A stretch of DNA of 64,000 nucleotides, taken from positions 186,001 through 250,000 of the forward strand of contig NW_025947757.1 in the NCBI RefSeq assembly GCF_000764305.2. Reading direction: 5' to 3'. Below the pieces are notes generated by a model. That model was not told the origin of the DNA and ran no database searches. It worked only from the letters and a program-made list of their open reading frames with translations. Shown here one piece after another: positions 47,250-58,978 of the stretch (position 1 is its first letter; each line of letters starts with the position of its first letter). Position numbers and translations under genes: made by a program. This DNA comes from Hyalella azteca. Lineage: Eukaryota; Arthropoda; Malacostraca; Amphipoda; Hyalellidae.

Positions 47250-47622
47250 TGGTATAATAAGTAATATTCAAGGGTCCGTAGGTATAATAAGTAATATTCA
47301 AGGGTCCGTAGGTATAATAAGTAATATTCAAGGGTCCGTAGATCCGTAGGTATAATAAGTAATATTCAAGGCTCCGCAGGTATAATAAGTAAAATTCAAG
47401 GCTCCGCAGGTATAATAAGTGATATTCAAGGCTCCTTAGGTATAATAAATAATATTCAAGGCTCAGTAGGTATAATAAATAATACTGAAGGCTCAGTAGG
47501 TATAATAAATAATATTCAAGGCTCCGTATGTATAATAAGTAATATTCAAGGCTCGGATGGTATAATAAGTAATATTCAAAGTTACACAGATATAATAAGT
47601 ATTATTCAAGGCTCCGTAGGCT
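47250..47622. repeat. 30-bp minisatellite (AGGTATAATAAGTAATATTC...)
   Basis: About 12 units of AGGTATAATAAGTAATATTC followed by AAGGCTCCGT. The first three are identical (GGGTCCGT variant) and later ones have diverged, which suggests recent expansion at the left edge. One extra partial unit (GATCCGT) interrupts it near 47341. Confidence 0.95.
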
Positions 47623-47940
47623 CTTTAGTCAGTCATCGTGCTAATTAATTACAGTGCCGTCCTGTAATAATCATGAAATTAAATTTAGGGTAAGCTTACG
47701 TACTTAGCAGCCGCGCTCTATTTCAGGCGTTGCTCATCAGGCTTCATTAGGCGCTTCAGCTCCAAACTGAAGCTAATTTTCTTTTTTTTTTATCTGCATA
47801 GCACCTGAATTTGAACATATAATATATAGATATGTATGGATGATAATATACTGGCAATGTTTGTTATAGAGTTCATCATTGAGTTATTTATTTCGTATAT
47901 GCGGTCGATTCCTCCTCAGTTTCATTTATTGTTTTTCCAT

Positions 47941-48313
47941 TTAACACGTTGACTACGATTGCTTCATCTTGTACTATTATTTCATTTTTTGTACTGTTTT
48001 TAAACAGGGTTGCCAGACTGTTATTTTTTCCGGACAAATTCCGTGATTTAGTTTTTCTCAATTGCGTTGGCAGGCTAAAATTTATGATAGGGGTACTTCC
48101 TAATTAAATTTTGAGAACTGGAAAAAGAAAATAAATGGAATTTTCATATCGGAACCTACAAATAAACCTGTATATATTGGGTTATCGGCCTTTTTTGGCC
48201 TTTTTTGTTCTCGGATTCGGCCGATTTTAGGCTACCTGAATTATGCACCACTTCGTCTTGGAGAAATACATTTCGTGGTACGCATATGTAACACTTCGGA
48301 GTCAACGTGTTAA
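47941..48313. mobile_element. TTAA-flanked MITE, piggyBac-like
   Basis: A perfect 14-bp inverted repeat, TTAACACGTTGACT (47941-47954 and 48300-48313). TTAA at both extremes fits the TTAA target of piggyBac-type elements, whose ends often continue in a similar way. 373 bp with no open frame. The interior has an odd GGCCTTTTTTGGCCTTTTTT run (about 48188-48207). Confidence 0.7.
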
Positions 48314-49670
48314 ATAAAGTAATATTAGGTATAGAAATTAAATCGAATAAATTCTTTACTTAACCACAGCAAATTTCACTGTCCTCTTAGTGAAGATTCT
48401 TCGCTAATTCTGCATCAACCGTTCCGTGACTATATGAGTTGTTAATGAGAAGAGATGGAATAGCGTAGAATATTTACATAATCATATTTAAATATGAATG
48501 TATTTCTATTTGTTTTAATGTATATTCATTTAGTTTTATTAATTTCCATATGTTTTGAAATCATCAAAAACAGATTATTATCGCAGAAACTGTAATACAG
48601 AGTGGAAATCTTTTTATTTCTTCCCGACAGAATTGTGTGGAATTTGTATAAGGAGTATTTCGTTTGGCGAACAACATTTTGAAAGAAAAATGAAGAAATA
48701 TGTTGAGGTTTCTATTCCGTATTTCCTCGTGTTCGCTTTCAATAAAATTATTTTACATGTAAGTAGTTACGTCATCGTCTGTGGCTGTAATTAAACTGAA
48801 TTTCTACGCTTTACTGAAAATATCATGCAGTAAAAATACCGGATGCATATCTATGCACGCGGCTCCACTACTGACAAAGTTTCAGCTGAGAATGTTTATT
48901 TAATTTAGATCTGAAAATAATGCGCAGATTTATAACTTTAGTCGTAGCAAAAGATGAGATAACGATACCAAAATTATGTATCTAGTTTTCGAGTAATCTG
49001 TATTTTCAATTAGTGCATACGATCAAGGAAAAATGTAGTGAAATTATACCTACATTTTTCGATCACGCAAACATCACAAAAAATACATGAAAAATAAAAG
49101 AGGGTTTTCAGGCAAATGAAACAATAAAATACAAGAATAAATTGGACGAAGTTTTTCAGTCAATGTTGCAATAACGAACTCGAGTAACAGACTCAATTTT
49201 CAATCATTAGCCACAGGCAGGCAAATTCCGAGCAAATTCATGCAATATATCAAAATAGAAACATTCATGGGAACAAATGCCACTAATAGTTCATTATAAA
49301 GGTCTTTTGACAATCCTTATCGTCATATATATAAAAATATTCATAATATTGGCATAAATAAATGATTACTGAGAAGTACAGATACTGCATTACTGAGACA
49401 GAATTGCAATAATACCATGAAACAATGCAGCTCATATAGAAGGTAAAAAAATTCAACCGACAGTTTTCAAGCAACTCAATCAAACCTAAAACGAAACTCC
49501 ATGCAAGGCCTAAATGCAAAATCAAAAAACCACCAACTCATCCATAAATAAATTATGTAACCACGAGACTGTACGAATGCATTTAAATAAACTCAAACTT
49601 GTCATGGTACGCTCCATGGTATTCAATTACGGAGAACGCAAATGAATCAAGCTCAGACTTTTCTGGGAGC
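48314..49670. other. No gene recognised
   Basis: AT-rich. Short frames (79 codons at 48555 plus; 80 codons at 49283 minus) without recognisable domains. Confidence 0.4.
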
Positions 49671-49680
49671 TCCATTTCAG

Positions 49681-49829
49681 AGCCCGGATTGCAGTAGATC
49701 ATTTGCATGCGTGCACGGCTCCAGCCAAGCACCAGATTCCGTGGCAGTGACGAACTGCTGTCAGTTGCGTCCGAAGAAAATTGTCTTTGGATTGCGGGAA
49801 AACAGTTTCGTCTTCTGGGCGACGGACGA
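49681..49829 (+). CDS. Candidate internal coding exon, unknown protein
   Basis: A 149-bp GC-richer segment preceded by GGGAGCTCCATTTCAG (acceptor ending at 49680) and followed by a strong donor GTGAGT (49830-49835). Only one frame is open across it. It encodes about 49 residues including SRSFACVHGSSQAP, TNCCQLRPKKIVFG and LRENSFVFWATD, a mixed, globular-looking composition unlike neighbouring AT-rich noise. I do not recognise the family. The same frame continues upstream to an ATG at 49642, so a small unspliced ORF (63 codons) is the alternative. No partner exon is identified nearby. Confidence 0.35.
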
Positions 49830-49835
49830 GTGAGT

Positions 49836-50165
49836 GGAGAAATTTCATTTCAGTGGAAAAAAAGATCGTTGTATGGAGTATAGCATGACAGATTTTGCAA
49901 GAGTGTAAAGTTTAAGATGATGAATGTTAGTATTGAGGACTGATAACAGTATATTTTCTTCAGAAAGATGGTCGAAGGAATGTGCAACGATGAGCCATAC
50001 AAGAGCCCCAAGGGACAAAATTTAAAAATCGAATTATTTCATACACTATAATTTCGAACCAGTATAAAGCTAATTTTCTTCGCAAACTCCAAATTATTAT
50101 ACGATTATACGCATTGATAAAGACAGTACGTAACGAAGATAGTAATCTAAATAATATTTATGGAG
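49836..50165. other. No gene recognised
   Basis: Unique AT-rich DNA between the exon candidate and the 25-bp array. Confidence 0.4.
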
Positions 50166-50169
50166 CTTT

Positions 50170-50760
50170 TTTTGTACAGAGTTTTTTATCTCGTTCATAC
50201 AGAGCTGTGTGTAGCTCGTTCATCCAGAGCTGTGTTTATTTCGATCATACAAAGCTGTGTTTATTTCGATCATACAGAGATTTGTTTAGCTCGTTCATAC
50301 AGAGCTGTGTGTAGCTCGTTCATACAGAGCTGTGTTTAGCTCGTTCATACAGAGCTGTGTTTAGCTTGATAATAGTAAGTTGTGTTTATTTCGATCATAC
50401 AGAGATTTGTTTAGCTCGTTAATAAATAGTTGTGTTTAGCTTGTTCATACAGAACTGTGTTTAGCTCGTTCTTACAGAGCTGTGTTTTGCTCGTTCATAC
50501 AGAGCTGTGTTTATTCCAATCATACAGAGCTGTGTTTATTTCGAACATACAGAACTGTATTTATTTCAATCATACAGAGCAGTGTTTATTTCTATCGTAC
50601 AGAGCTGTGTTTAGCTCGTTCATATAGAGCAGTGTTTATTTCGAACATACAGAACTGCATTTATTTTGATCATACAGAGCTGTGTTTAGCTCGATCAGAC
50701 AGCGCTATGTTTAGAGCTCGTTCATACAGCGCTGTGTCATGCTCGTTCATACAGAGTACG
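50170..50760. repeat. 25-bp minisatellite (AGCTGTGTTTAGCTCGTTCATACAG)
   Basis: About 23 units of AGAGCTGTGTTTAGCTCGTTCATAC with two main variants (TTAGCTCGTTC and TTATTTCGATC). Because 25 is not a multiple of three, frames rotate through the array; the long plus frame from 50482 crosses it and the next array. Confidence 0.95.
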
Positions 50761-50815
50761 TTTCGCATAACAACATCAAAGAGGACCGGCATTAGGAAGC
50801 TACTTATGCACAGCA

Positions 50816-51105
50816 CGTGTATCCTGCACGTGTATCCTGCACGTGTATCCTGCACGTGTATCCTGCACGTGTATCCTGCATGTGTATCCTGCACGTGTAT
50901 CCTGCACGTGTATCCTGCATGTGCATCCTGCACGTGTTTCCTGCACGTGTATCCTGCACCTGTTTCCTGCACGTGTATCCTGCACGTGTTTCATGCTCAT
51001 GCATCCTGCACGTGTTTCCTGCACGTGTTTCCTGCACGTGTTTCCTGCACGTGTATCCTGCACCTGTTTCCTGCACGTGTATCCTGCAGGAAGCACGTGT
51101 ATCCT
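50816..51105. repeat. 13-bp minisatellite (CACGTGTATCCTG), an E-box array
   Basis: About 22 units of CACGTGTATCCTG/CACGTGTTTCCTG. I count 17 intact CACGTG palindromes. Frames stay open in many directions (Cys-rich CILHVYPARVSCT peptides on plus, HAGYTCRIHVQDT on minus) because three 13-bp units equal 39 bp and contain no stops. It is not a gene. Confidence 0.96.
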
Positions 51106-51109
51106 GTAC

Positions 51110-52375
51110 AGCAGTTCCTATTTAGCGACTCAATGAGCTTAAAACAAGGAGCTTCTGTCAGCTTTGTTAGTCTGTCAACAGCGCACCAATTTTGACAGAA
51201 CTGCTGACTGTGAAGTTGCGAGACGTCGTCTTCCAGTGAGTGGACTGAACCGCTTGGAAAAAAGAAAATCAGGGACGTGATATAACTAGAATATTGGATA
51301 ACAAAGACTTGTTTAGGACAAAGGCCTTGCTGGAGTTTCTGTTCTTCATTAATTAAAGATTATTTCTTATAGACATATTGTTCAGTACTTAATATCGCAG
51401 TAAATTGCACGGTTTTTTATTTATTTAAAGAAAGTAAAATTCTTTTGAACATCCAATTATTTCTGCAAAAAATCCGGTAGTAATTAGGATTGAATTGAAA
51501 GAAGATTTCAATTAATTAAATGGATGGCAAGGAAACCAAAGCGAAAATTTTAGTAGGCAGCAAAAGAAACCAATTAAGAAAAAAAAATGTTTACTGCGTA
51601 ACATCTAAATCATTGTTAGATTTAATCGCTAGGTGTAGTCCCGATTTCCCAACCAGATTTTCATTTAACTTTTATGTTAGGTCTAACAAATTTATTATTT
51701 GACGGCTATCGAGATTCTAAGATAAGAAATAACATTTAATTTATTGTAAGATTAATCGAACATTCTTAAAACCCGCGCAAGTGACGAGTACGACATGGGG
51801 TAATAAAGATTAGACATCGCTGCCTGACAAGCAAATTATAAAATTCCTTGTCATATTTGCATAGTCTTGGGGCTCCTTTTCCGACAATATTGCGTAAGAA
51901 ATATAATAATTAAATCGCTGACTGAAAACAAATTAATAAACTTCTCTCGCATTAAATAGAAGATTAAAGCCTCTTTTCCAGCTTGTTTGCGTGAGGTGTG
52001 ACGTTAATTAATTAGAACAACTTAATTGACGTTAGTTCAATTGGAACAACATTTTACTTATTTTATTTATTTTTTTAATTTAACAACATTTTACAAATTT
52101 TACTTAAAAATGTTTTTAAAAGTTGCATGATATTCACTATGACATCAATGCTCCTAATATTAACGAATAAAATTTAATTTAAACTTAAGAAATCTACTAA
52201 GCAGTTTACCTAACGCTCGACTTTTATATGATAATGAAAATAACTTAACGTTATACGAAACATTTTATCGGGTCTGGCTGAATTTAAACAACTGAAACTA
52301 GACTATTCTTGCTCATTGAAGTGTTGTATATATTTGAACTAAATTTATTATGTAAACACAAACTTTATTCCTGCA
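51110..52375. other. No gene recognised
   Basis: AT-rich DNA. A 60-codon plus frame at 51520-51702 has no recognisable domain. Confidence 0.4.
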
Positions 52376-52379
52376 TTGT

Positions 52380-52600
52380 CATGTCTGCGTGCCATGCAAG
52401 AGTGTCTGCATGACATGCAAGAGTGTCTGCATGACATGCAAGAGTGTCTGTATGGCATGCAAGAGTGTCTGCATGACATGCAAGAGTGTCCTGTATGGCA
52501 TGCAAGAGTGTCTGCATGGCATGCAAGAGTGTCTGTATGGCATGCAAGAGTGTCTGCATGGCATGCAAGAGTGTCTGCATGGCATGCAAGAGTGTCTGCA
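52380..52600. repeat. 21-bp minisatellite (CATGCAAGAGTGTCTGCATGA)
   Basis: About ten and a half units of GGCATGCAAGAGTGTCTGCAT with A/G and C/T variants and one 1-base insertion (GTGTCCTGT, near 52490). Frames are open on both strands (CRHSCMP, LLHAMQT, CLHDMQE peptides). Confidence 0.96.
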
Positions 52601-52639
52601 AGCATACTGGCATACCGGCTCTGTATGCCAGTATGCTTG
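52599..52639. repeat. Perfect 17-bp hairpin at the edge of the 21-bp array
   Basis: CAAGCATACTGGCATAC (52599-52615) and its exact reverse complement GTATGCCAGTATGCTTG (52623-52639) enclose a 7-nt loop. The left arm begins inside the last unit of the array. Confidence 0.9.
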
Positions 52640-52641
52640 GT

Positions 52642-53126
52642 CAAAAAAATCATTAATTAAAAAAAAATGAATGTGCTTTTCACGTATTTGCATTTGTAGA
52701 GTAAAATTTGTTTCACATCTTCAAGTTGAGATGATTTAATTTCTGATGTAAATTAAACTGTAAAACTTGAGCATATTCATGCGCTGAATAGTCAAAAGGG
52801 TAAATGAATAATCACTCCCTTCCCCAAGAATAGCTAACAATATTCCGGTTGAAAAAAAATTCGTTTCTATGTTGAGCAGATGGATGTTGTGAGGAATTTA
52901 AATACAGAGCAAACTATCGTTGTTTGTGAACTATAATAAACACAATTACTGGTCAAGGGCACACTAAATTTTTAACGACTTGTAATTTAGGGAATCAAGT
53001 TTTGTTGTTCACGTGAGGGTGGAAAAATATCATTATTAGCAGTAAATCTGAGAGCTTTTGATTTTTTCTGGATATCCTGGCAAAAAAAAAAAATAGATGA
53101 ACACACCCATGTTTCATATTCATTGC

Positions 53127-53157
<31 letters not shown>

Positions 53158-54800
53158 CACGAACACACATACGTACATTCTGTATATGCATGAGAACGCA
53201 TTACTGTAGGAATTATCTGTACCTAATAATTTTCGAAAATCTATTTTACCAAATATTTATTCATAGCTGCATTATCTTATAATAACGGAGCATATAAATG
53301 CCTTTACTTGTGATACTTGCTACATATTTTCATAAAAGCCACATAAAACGCGGCTTTTCCCCAGATAAATGCAGAAATAGAAGACCTTCGCTATAGACAT
53401 CATAATGGTGACAATTGCAACATTATCACAATAGAACAATGTTTGGGTGCAGCCTGTAGCACCGGATAATGACTGCAAAAATAACTGCGTATAATAACAG
53501 TGTATAGTAACTGTGTATAATAATTGTATTCACGCTAAAGCCTGGCTAGACGAGCTAATTACAGCTTTTGTTCTTTTGCCAACCTATTGGCTCAATTAAG
53601 TCTGTGTGTCACAACCGTTATGACAAAATCATTGACATGACGCCAGCAATTAAGGTAATGTGCAGTTTTGGGGTATTACCGAGGTAGTGCTTTCTCTCGG
53701 TAATTTTCATGCTTCTATGATGTATAAATACATTAGTTCGTCCCATTTTAAGTTTTAATTATGAACAATGCAAATACGCAGACAGTTTCACATGTGCTCT
53801 GAAATGCAGCTATTAACTCGTTTTTTTCAGATCTAAAGGCTCACAGTTTACCGGATGAAATCGTTTCCTTCTTTTGCTGCGAAGAAAACTGGTAAAATAA
53901 AACACAATACGCGAATATCCGCATGTCTTCCTAATTAAGCTAACACATACAATCTTCATCAAACATTTTTCATTCCGTGAATCAAAATATTCCGATTGTA
54001 ACGCTCACTTCCTTCCGTGTTCTGGACAGAAATCAACACGTGACTTTAGTTTGCCGCATCCAACTTCTTGATTACATCTCTGAAAGCAATCACATAAAGA
54101 GCTTTGCAGGTGCTGATACTTTCTGAGCGTGAAATACATACAAAGGAATTGCAGATTGTGGGTGTCGTAGAAACGCTGGGCTCGTTTCTGCTTCTGCTGG
54201 CTGACGACCTGATGTTGAATGCGCCGTAGAGCTTGTTGCTTGTTGACTAAAGTGAATTTAATGCTCGAAGCCCTAGAAAATTTCTAAGGGTTCTTCAATT
54301 AAGGTGTAAAATGAGTATATAATTTATTAATCTCATTCGAAATCAATCCATTTGTGAGCAAATTTGATTATTTTTTGTATACATGCATGATTTTGAGAAT
54401 AATCTATTGTCATGGCTGTAATATCATCTTAATTATCAAATATTATTATTAATTAATATCTTAATTATCATTAATAGTATTATCTTAATTATCAAATGAT
54501 GCTTTTTTTAAAGAACAATCCATCAACACTTTTTCAGGAAATCGTAGAAACAAATTTTCAAAAATTTTTACTTCTTCCATCATTGCTCGTAAAAAGTTGG
54601 CACAAATAAGTTGAAGGCCAACAAAAGCCTTCCTTGAACAACCCACTCCTAGCAAACCCTCCTAATGCGTGATAAATAACCTTGATAAAAACTCATAAGT
54701 AGCTACTAAAAAGTCTAATGCGAGACTCAATCAAGGCAATGGACATAGAGATGCTGAAGCTTTCGTAAAAAACGGGAGATGAGCTATAGTGGAAGTAGTT
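52642..54800. other. No gene; (TA)n at 53127-53153
   Basis: AT-rich DNA. A 27-base TA run lies at 53127-53153. Short degenerate repeats of ATAATAACTGTGTATA occur near 53480-53525. No supported gene. Confidence 0.45.
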
Positions 54801-54808
54801 CTCCAGGC

Positions 54809-55034
54809 TTAATGTTGTCCGACGTTTGCACTGAGTAGTGCAATGAAGGTTTGGGTTTGGTGCAATATACATGCATGACGGGTGTGGCTTTCATGAATGT
54901 TTTGTGTGGAAGCATCTTTTATTTAATGTTGTCCGACGTTTGTACTGAGGAGTGCAATGAAGGTTTGGGTTTGGTGCAATATACATGCAAGACGAAGTGC
55001 TGCTTGCATGAATGTTTTGTGTTGAAGTATCTTA
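54809..55034 (+). repeat. 114-bp tandem duplication
   Basis: Two units (54809-54922, 54923-55034), each TTAATGTTGTCCGACGTTTG followed by a block with AATGAAGGTTTGGGTTTGGTG and CATGAATGTTTTGTGT. About 85-90% alike. Both units are open in the frame starting at 54851, which has no recognisable domain. Confidence 0.88.
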
Positions 55035-55039
55035 CGAGA

Positions 55040-55750
55040 TGATTGAAATTAGGTTATGTTTAACATGCGATGTTTTTCACAATGTAAATATGAGACGATG
55101 ATAATTTTTTGTGACTTCTAATGTAGCTTTTAGCTATCAGGAACATTTAAATTTAACTCTCAATTCTAAATACCCAAGAAAGCAAGGTGCAATACCTATA
55201 TTATACCTTAAATTTGATGACTGCCTCCAAACGTTTCCACAGCTCGCTAGGAAATATCATTAGATTTAATTCTCTACTAGCAGAGCAGTGGAATGTAAGA
55301 TTGAACGTTTTTCCTCAATTTAACGTTTGAAAAAAATTCATTACGATGATAAAACAGTTTAACGGCATAATAGAGGAGTACTCGCAACAAGATTTTCAGT
55401 GTTTCCTGGGTTTAAAAATTCGGCGACTAAATTTTCCTACATTCACAACACTCATAAAAAATATAATAATAATCCTGGATAAAATCAGGCCCCTAAAATT
55501 TAAGAGAAGTCATAAAAAAGAATATTTATTTCCTTAGTAATTGCTTTTCAAAGACTTGATATTTTGTCGATGTAATACATTGACTAAATTTTTAAATACT
55601 ACTCAAGTCAATCTGTGTTTCAATGTACGAACACTAATGAGGGCTCCAGGCGTCCTAATCCAATAAGAATGTAAAGAAATTTAAAGGCAGTGTTATTCAT
55701 CACGGATCAGGACAGCGCTACTTCCAAACTACAGACAAATCACACCGCGA
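55040..55750. other. No gene recognised
   Basis: AT-rich DNA without a supported feature. Confidence 0.4.
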
Positions 55751-55754
55751 CGCC

Positions 55755-55774
55755 TGACCTATGACCTCAGGTCA
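55755..55774. promoter_or_regulatory. Three nuclear-receptor half-sites including a perfect DR1
   Basis: TGACCT-A-TGACCT-C-AGGTCA. The first two make, on the minus strand, AGGTCA-T-AGGTCA, a perfect direct repeat with spacing 1 (the type bound by RXR/USP or HNF4 partners); the last two make an everted pair. Functional use is unknown. Confidence 0.35.
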
Positions 55775-56113
55775 CGGTAGCCGCTCACAAATCATCCATC
55801 AAATGACTCACAAGCTTCGTATGAAACCTGGAGGCCTATGAGGTCTGAACAAAAGAGTTACCTCGTAAATTGCTGTCCATTTTCGTGTCATTTCACACGT
55901 CCGTGAATGAATGATCAGAAAATGAATGAGAACTTCACGAAGAAATGAATGAGAACTCCACGAGTAATCCTGAGGCGATAACAAAATTTTTGAATATTCA
56001 AGAATAACTTCTAATCAAATGTGCTCATAATGATTCAATACTCAATGATATGTAGTCAGTATTGCATGATGCGATATTCCTTTTATATTTTGTCACATAT
56101 ATTTACAGTTTTT

Positions 56114-56276
56114 AGCGCATTTTCTCTTTTATGGAAAAAATGCACTATTGTGCTCGCCGGTGTCCGTCTGTCTGTCTGTCCGTCCGTCTGTCCGTCCGTC
56201 CGTGACCTCAAGTTTTCGTCGACGAGAAAATGCGCTCTCTGTCACTCACTGCAGTGAGTACTGAGTTATATTTTTT
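56114..56276 (+). mobile_element. HINE/mini-me-like element (GTCY core), copy 3 of 6
   Basis: AGCGCATTTTCTCTTTTATGG at the start; core GTCCGTCTGTCTGTCTGTCC; inverse repeat GACGAGAAAATGCGCT; hairpin ACTCACTGCAGTGAGT; end GAGTTATATT. Preceded by TTTT and followed by TTTTT. Confidence 0.82.
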
Positions 56277-56915
56277 CATAATTCGGTCTAAGAAGTTCTT
56301 AGCAGTGTGATGTACGAATTGCTGACTCATTTTAAAAATTATTTTCGATTCATTTGTAAAATACGTTAATTGAATACACTAGTCAACAAAGGAACTGGTT
56401 CTGGGTTTATGATGGGTGTAGTGGAAAGCAACTTAGCTTCTGATTTCAAAAATGGCTTCGTTTCTTTCTCTAGGTTTTGAAATATTCGCATTCTTTTTGT
56501 GGTATGAATTTGATATTTATATATGCATAAATAATTCACGAATCTTGCTCCAAATTGAGGATTCGCATTCAATACTCATATTGCGGTATTTTTCTTCCTC
56601 AAATAAGACGCCTATAAATATGATAGGTTTAAAAACGTTCGACTTCGATAAACGCCTTTAAAAACGTTCAGCTCTATACGATAATGTTTTTCGGGGACCC
56701 TATTTTAAAGTCAGAAGATGTATGATAAAATCTGGCCTGTAGCTTTTTCTATAAATTGCATTATCATCATTCGTTTCAATACAATCATTGACGCTTTGGA
56801 AAATACAGCAAATTCCGTTCAATTGTTTTTGAGAAGATACCGTAAATTTCTTCACCAGTTCGCGCAGAAAACTAACGGCACTGTCACCGGAATTATTCCA
56901 GCATAACAACAGTGT
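56277..56915. other. No gene recognised
   Basis: Spacer between two HINE-like copies. Frames at 56366-56909 overlap on opposite strands and have no recognisable domain. Confidence 0.4.
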
Positions 56916-56919
56916 TATT

Positions 56920-57085
56920 AGAGCATTTTCTCATTTATGGAAAAAATTCACTATTGTGCTCGCCATGTCTGTCTGTTCGTCCGTCCGTCTGTCCGTCCGT
57001 CTGTCTGTCCGTCCGTGACTTCACGTTTTCGTCGACGAGAAAATGCGCTTTCTGTCACTCACTGCAGTGAGTACTGAGTTATATT
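56920..57085 (+). mobile_element. HINE/mini-me-like element (GTCY core), copy 4 of 6
   Basis: Starts AGAGCATTTTCTCATTTATG (one base changed from the consensus GCGC), with core GTCTGTTCGTCCGTCCGTCTG, then CGACGAGAAAATGCGCT, the hairpin and GAGTTATATT, running into a short (ATT)n stretch. Confidence 0.82.
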
Positions 57086-57089
57086 ATTA

Positions 57090-58975
57090 TTATTATTGTT
57101 CCTATGCGCTTGTCAACACAAGCGATGTACAATTTCTGTCTCCAAGAACCTGTTGAAGACACAACAGGAAACTGGAGCTTCAAAGCGGAAGTTAACTTCA
57201 TTGTTAGAGCTTTTGTCAACGTGAATATATAGCGCATATAACTTGCATTATGTTGGTTTCGGTCGATGCTATCTTGAAAATATCGAGATTTTCGTGAATG
57301 CAAATTGTGCGTATGTAAAAGAAAGCGTTAGCCATTTACCTGCTATACAATATTTTCTTTAGATTACTTACTTATTTCATAATTTCATTATTTAATTTAA
57401 TTTAAGGCTGCAATAGCATACATGTTATCGAAACACATGTTTCGGATGAGGGAAACTCTATGCTTCAGTTTCGTAGTTATTCTCTTTACTATAAAAGCTG
57501 AGAACCTTTACAAAGAAAAATTTCCACTGGTCATTCATATGTATTAATCCTGATCATTGTTAAATCATAGAAGCAATAAATGAACGTACTTTTTTCCGTT
57601 TGAGGCAAATTTATTATGGAATTTATAAAATTTTATAGAACATTTAGATAATTTATACTTAGATACTTTACGTTTTTCGAAGTATTCAAAGATCAGAAAA
57701 ATTAAAGCATGGAATTTCCCTACTTTCCATGCATAATGTTACGTCTCTAATAATATGTATAATATTGAGCCACGTAATGACAAGAGCTTCCTTCATATGG
57801 GGCATAAAAATTATCAGTCCTCACACTTGTTCCATTTTTAGTTCGCTTTTTCTTTAAAATTTCAGTCAGAATTTTTTACTAGCAGTTAAACTTCGTCCTG
57901 ATTTTTATCATTGATTTCCAAAAGATTTATTACACAACAGAAAATTATATAAATAAGAGCGATAATTCAATTTTGTCTTTCGGATGCCTTTTTGTTGCAG
58001 AGAGATAACTGAGATAATATTGGAGTTAAAATGTGAATTTTCAATGATTCCTGAATAAATGACGGAATTATTATTCTCTCGTTATCACCATTACATTATT
58101 ACTGAGTTAATTTGAAATTGTTAACTTTGTCGCCGAGATGAACGAAAAATTAGATATTTTCTTTACGAAGATATGAAGTTTCCTCTTGCTATTGTAAATT
58201 TATGGTTACACATTCATCTCCGTTTTTTAAATATTTTGCACTAAAAAATTCTCTTGAATTCTTCGAAATAACTTCGGCAAAAGGATGAACAAAATTTAAT
58301 ATTAACAAAATTATATTTTATAAATGCCTACCTTTAAACTAAAATTATATTTACGGTCCTAGTATTTTTGTGGGCTAGAGCTCGCCTCGTTGGCACCTAC
58401 TTCGCTGCCTACGAGCTATGCTCGTTCTGTAATTTTCTGCAGTTCTCTTCATGTAATGAAAGCGCAAGCCTAGCTTTTAACCGTACATATACCGGGCAAA
58501 AGCAAGCTTTTCTGTTCTTTATTATTACATTAATTCGATAAGGGAGATTATTAAGAACGTGCGCGGATATTAAACATGTCTTACTTATTTTAAATAAACT
58601 TATTAACATTTGTTAGCTGAGAAACGCTGAAACATGAATGCTGAAATTTTAGACTACGAAGGTGTTTTCTAATTTACATCGTATACAAAGTATACACTGT
58701 TTACAAAGAAAAATATGCTTGTTTGTTAACAAACAAACAATCTTTAAAACAAACAAAAAATCTTGAAATTTAAACATTTGAAAAGTTTTTTATATACAGT
58801 GTAAATCTGGTATCCAGGATGCCACCGCATGCCATATTTTGTTGTGTATACGGCAAGCGCGGTATCCTGTATACCGTGCGACTGCTCGATCTGCGCCGTA
58901 CTAATGATTTACCTTCTACCGTATTTTAGAAACGTGTTCATTACTGTATTGAACTTATGAATAACCTGCTACTGT
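57090..58975. other. No gene recognised
   Basis: AT-rich DNA. Short inverted motifs at 58810-58880 (GGTATCC, GGTATCCTGTATACC) do not resolve into an element. A 66-codon minus frame at 58409-58609 has no recognisable domain. Confidence 0.4.
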
Positions 58976-58978
58976 TTT

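Noticed and set aside
50482..51195. 237-codon plus-strand open frame
   Set aside because: It runs across two unrelated tandem arrays and the spacer. The Cys-rich peptide comes from the 13-bp unit; there is no domain or start context.
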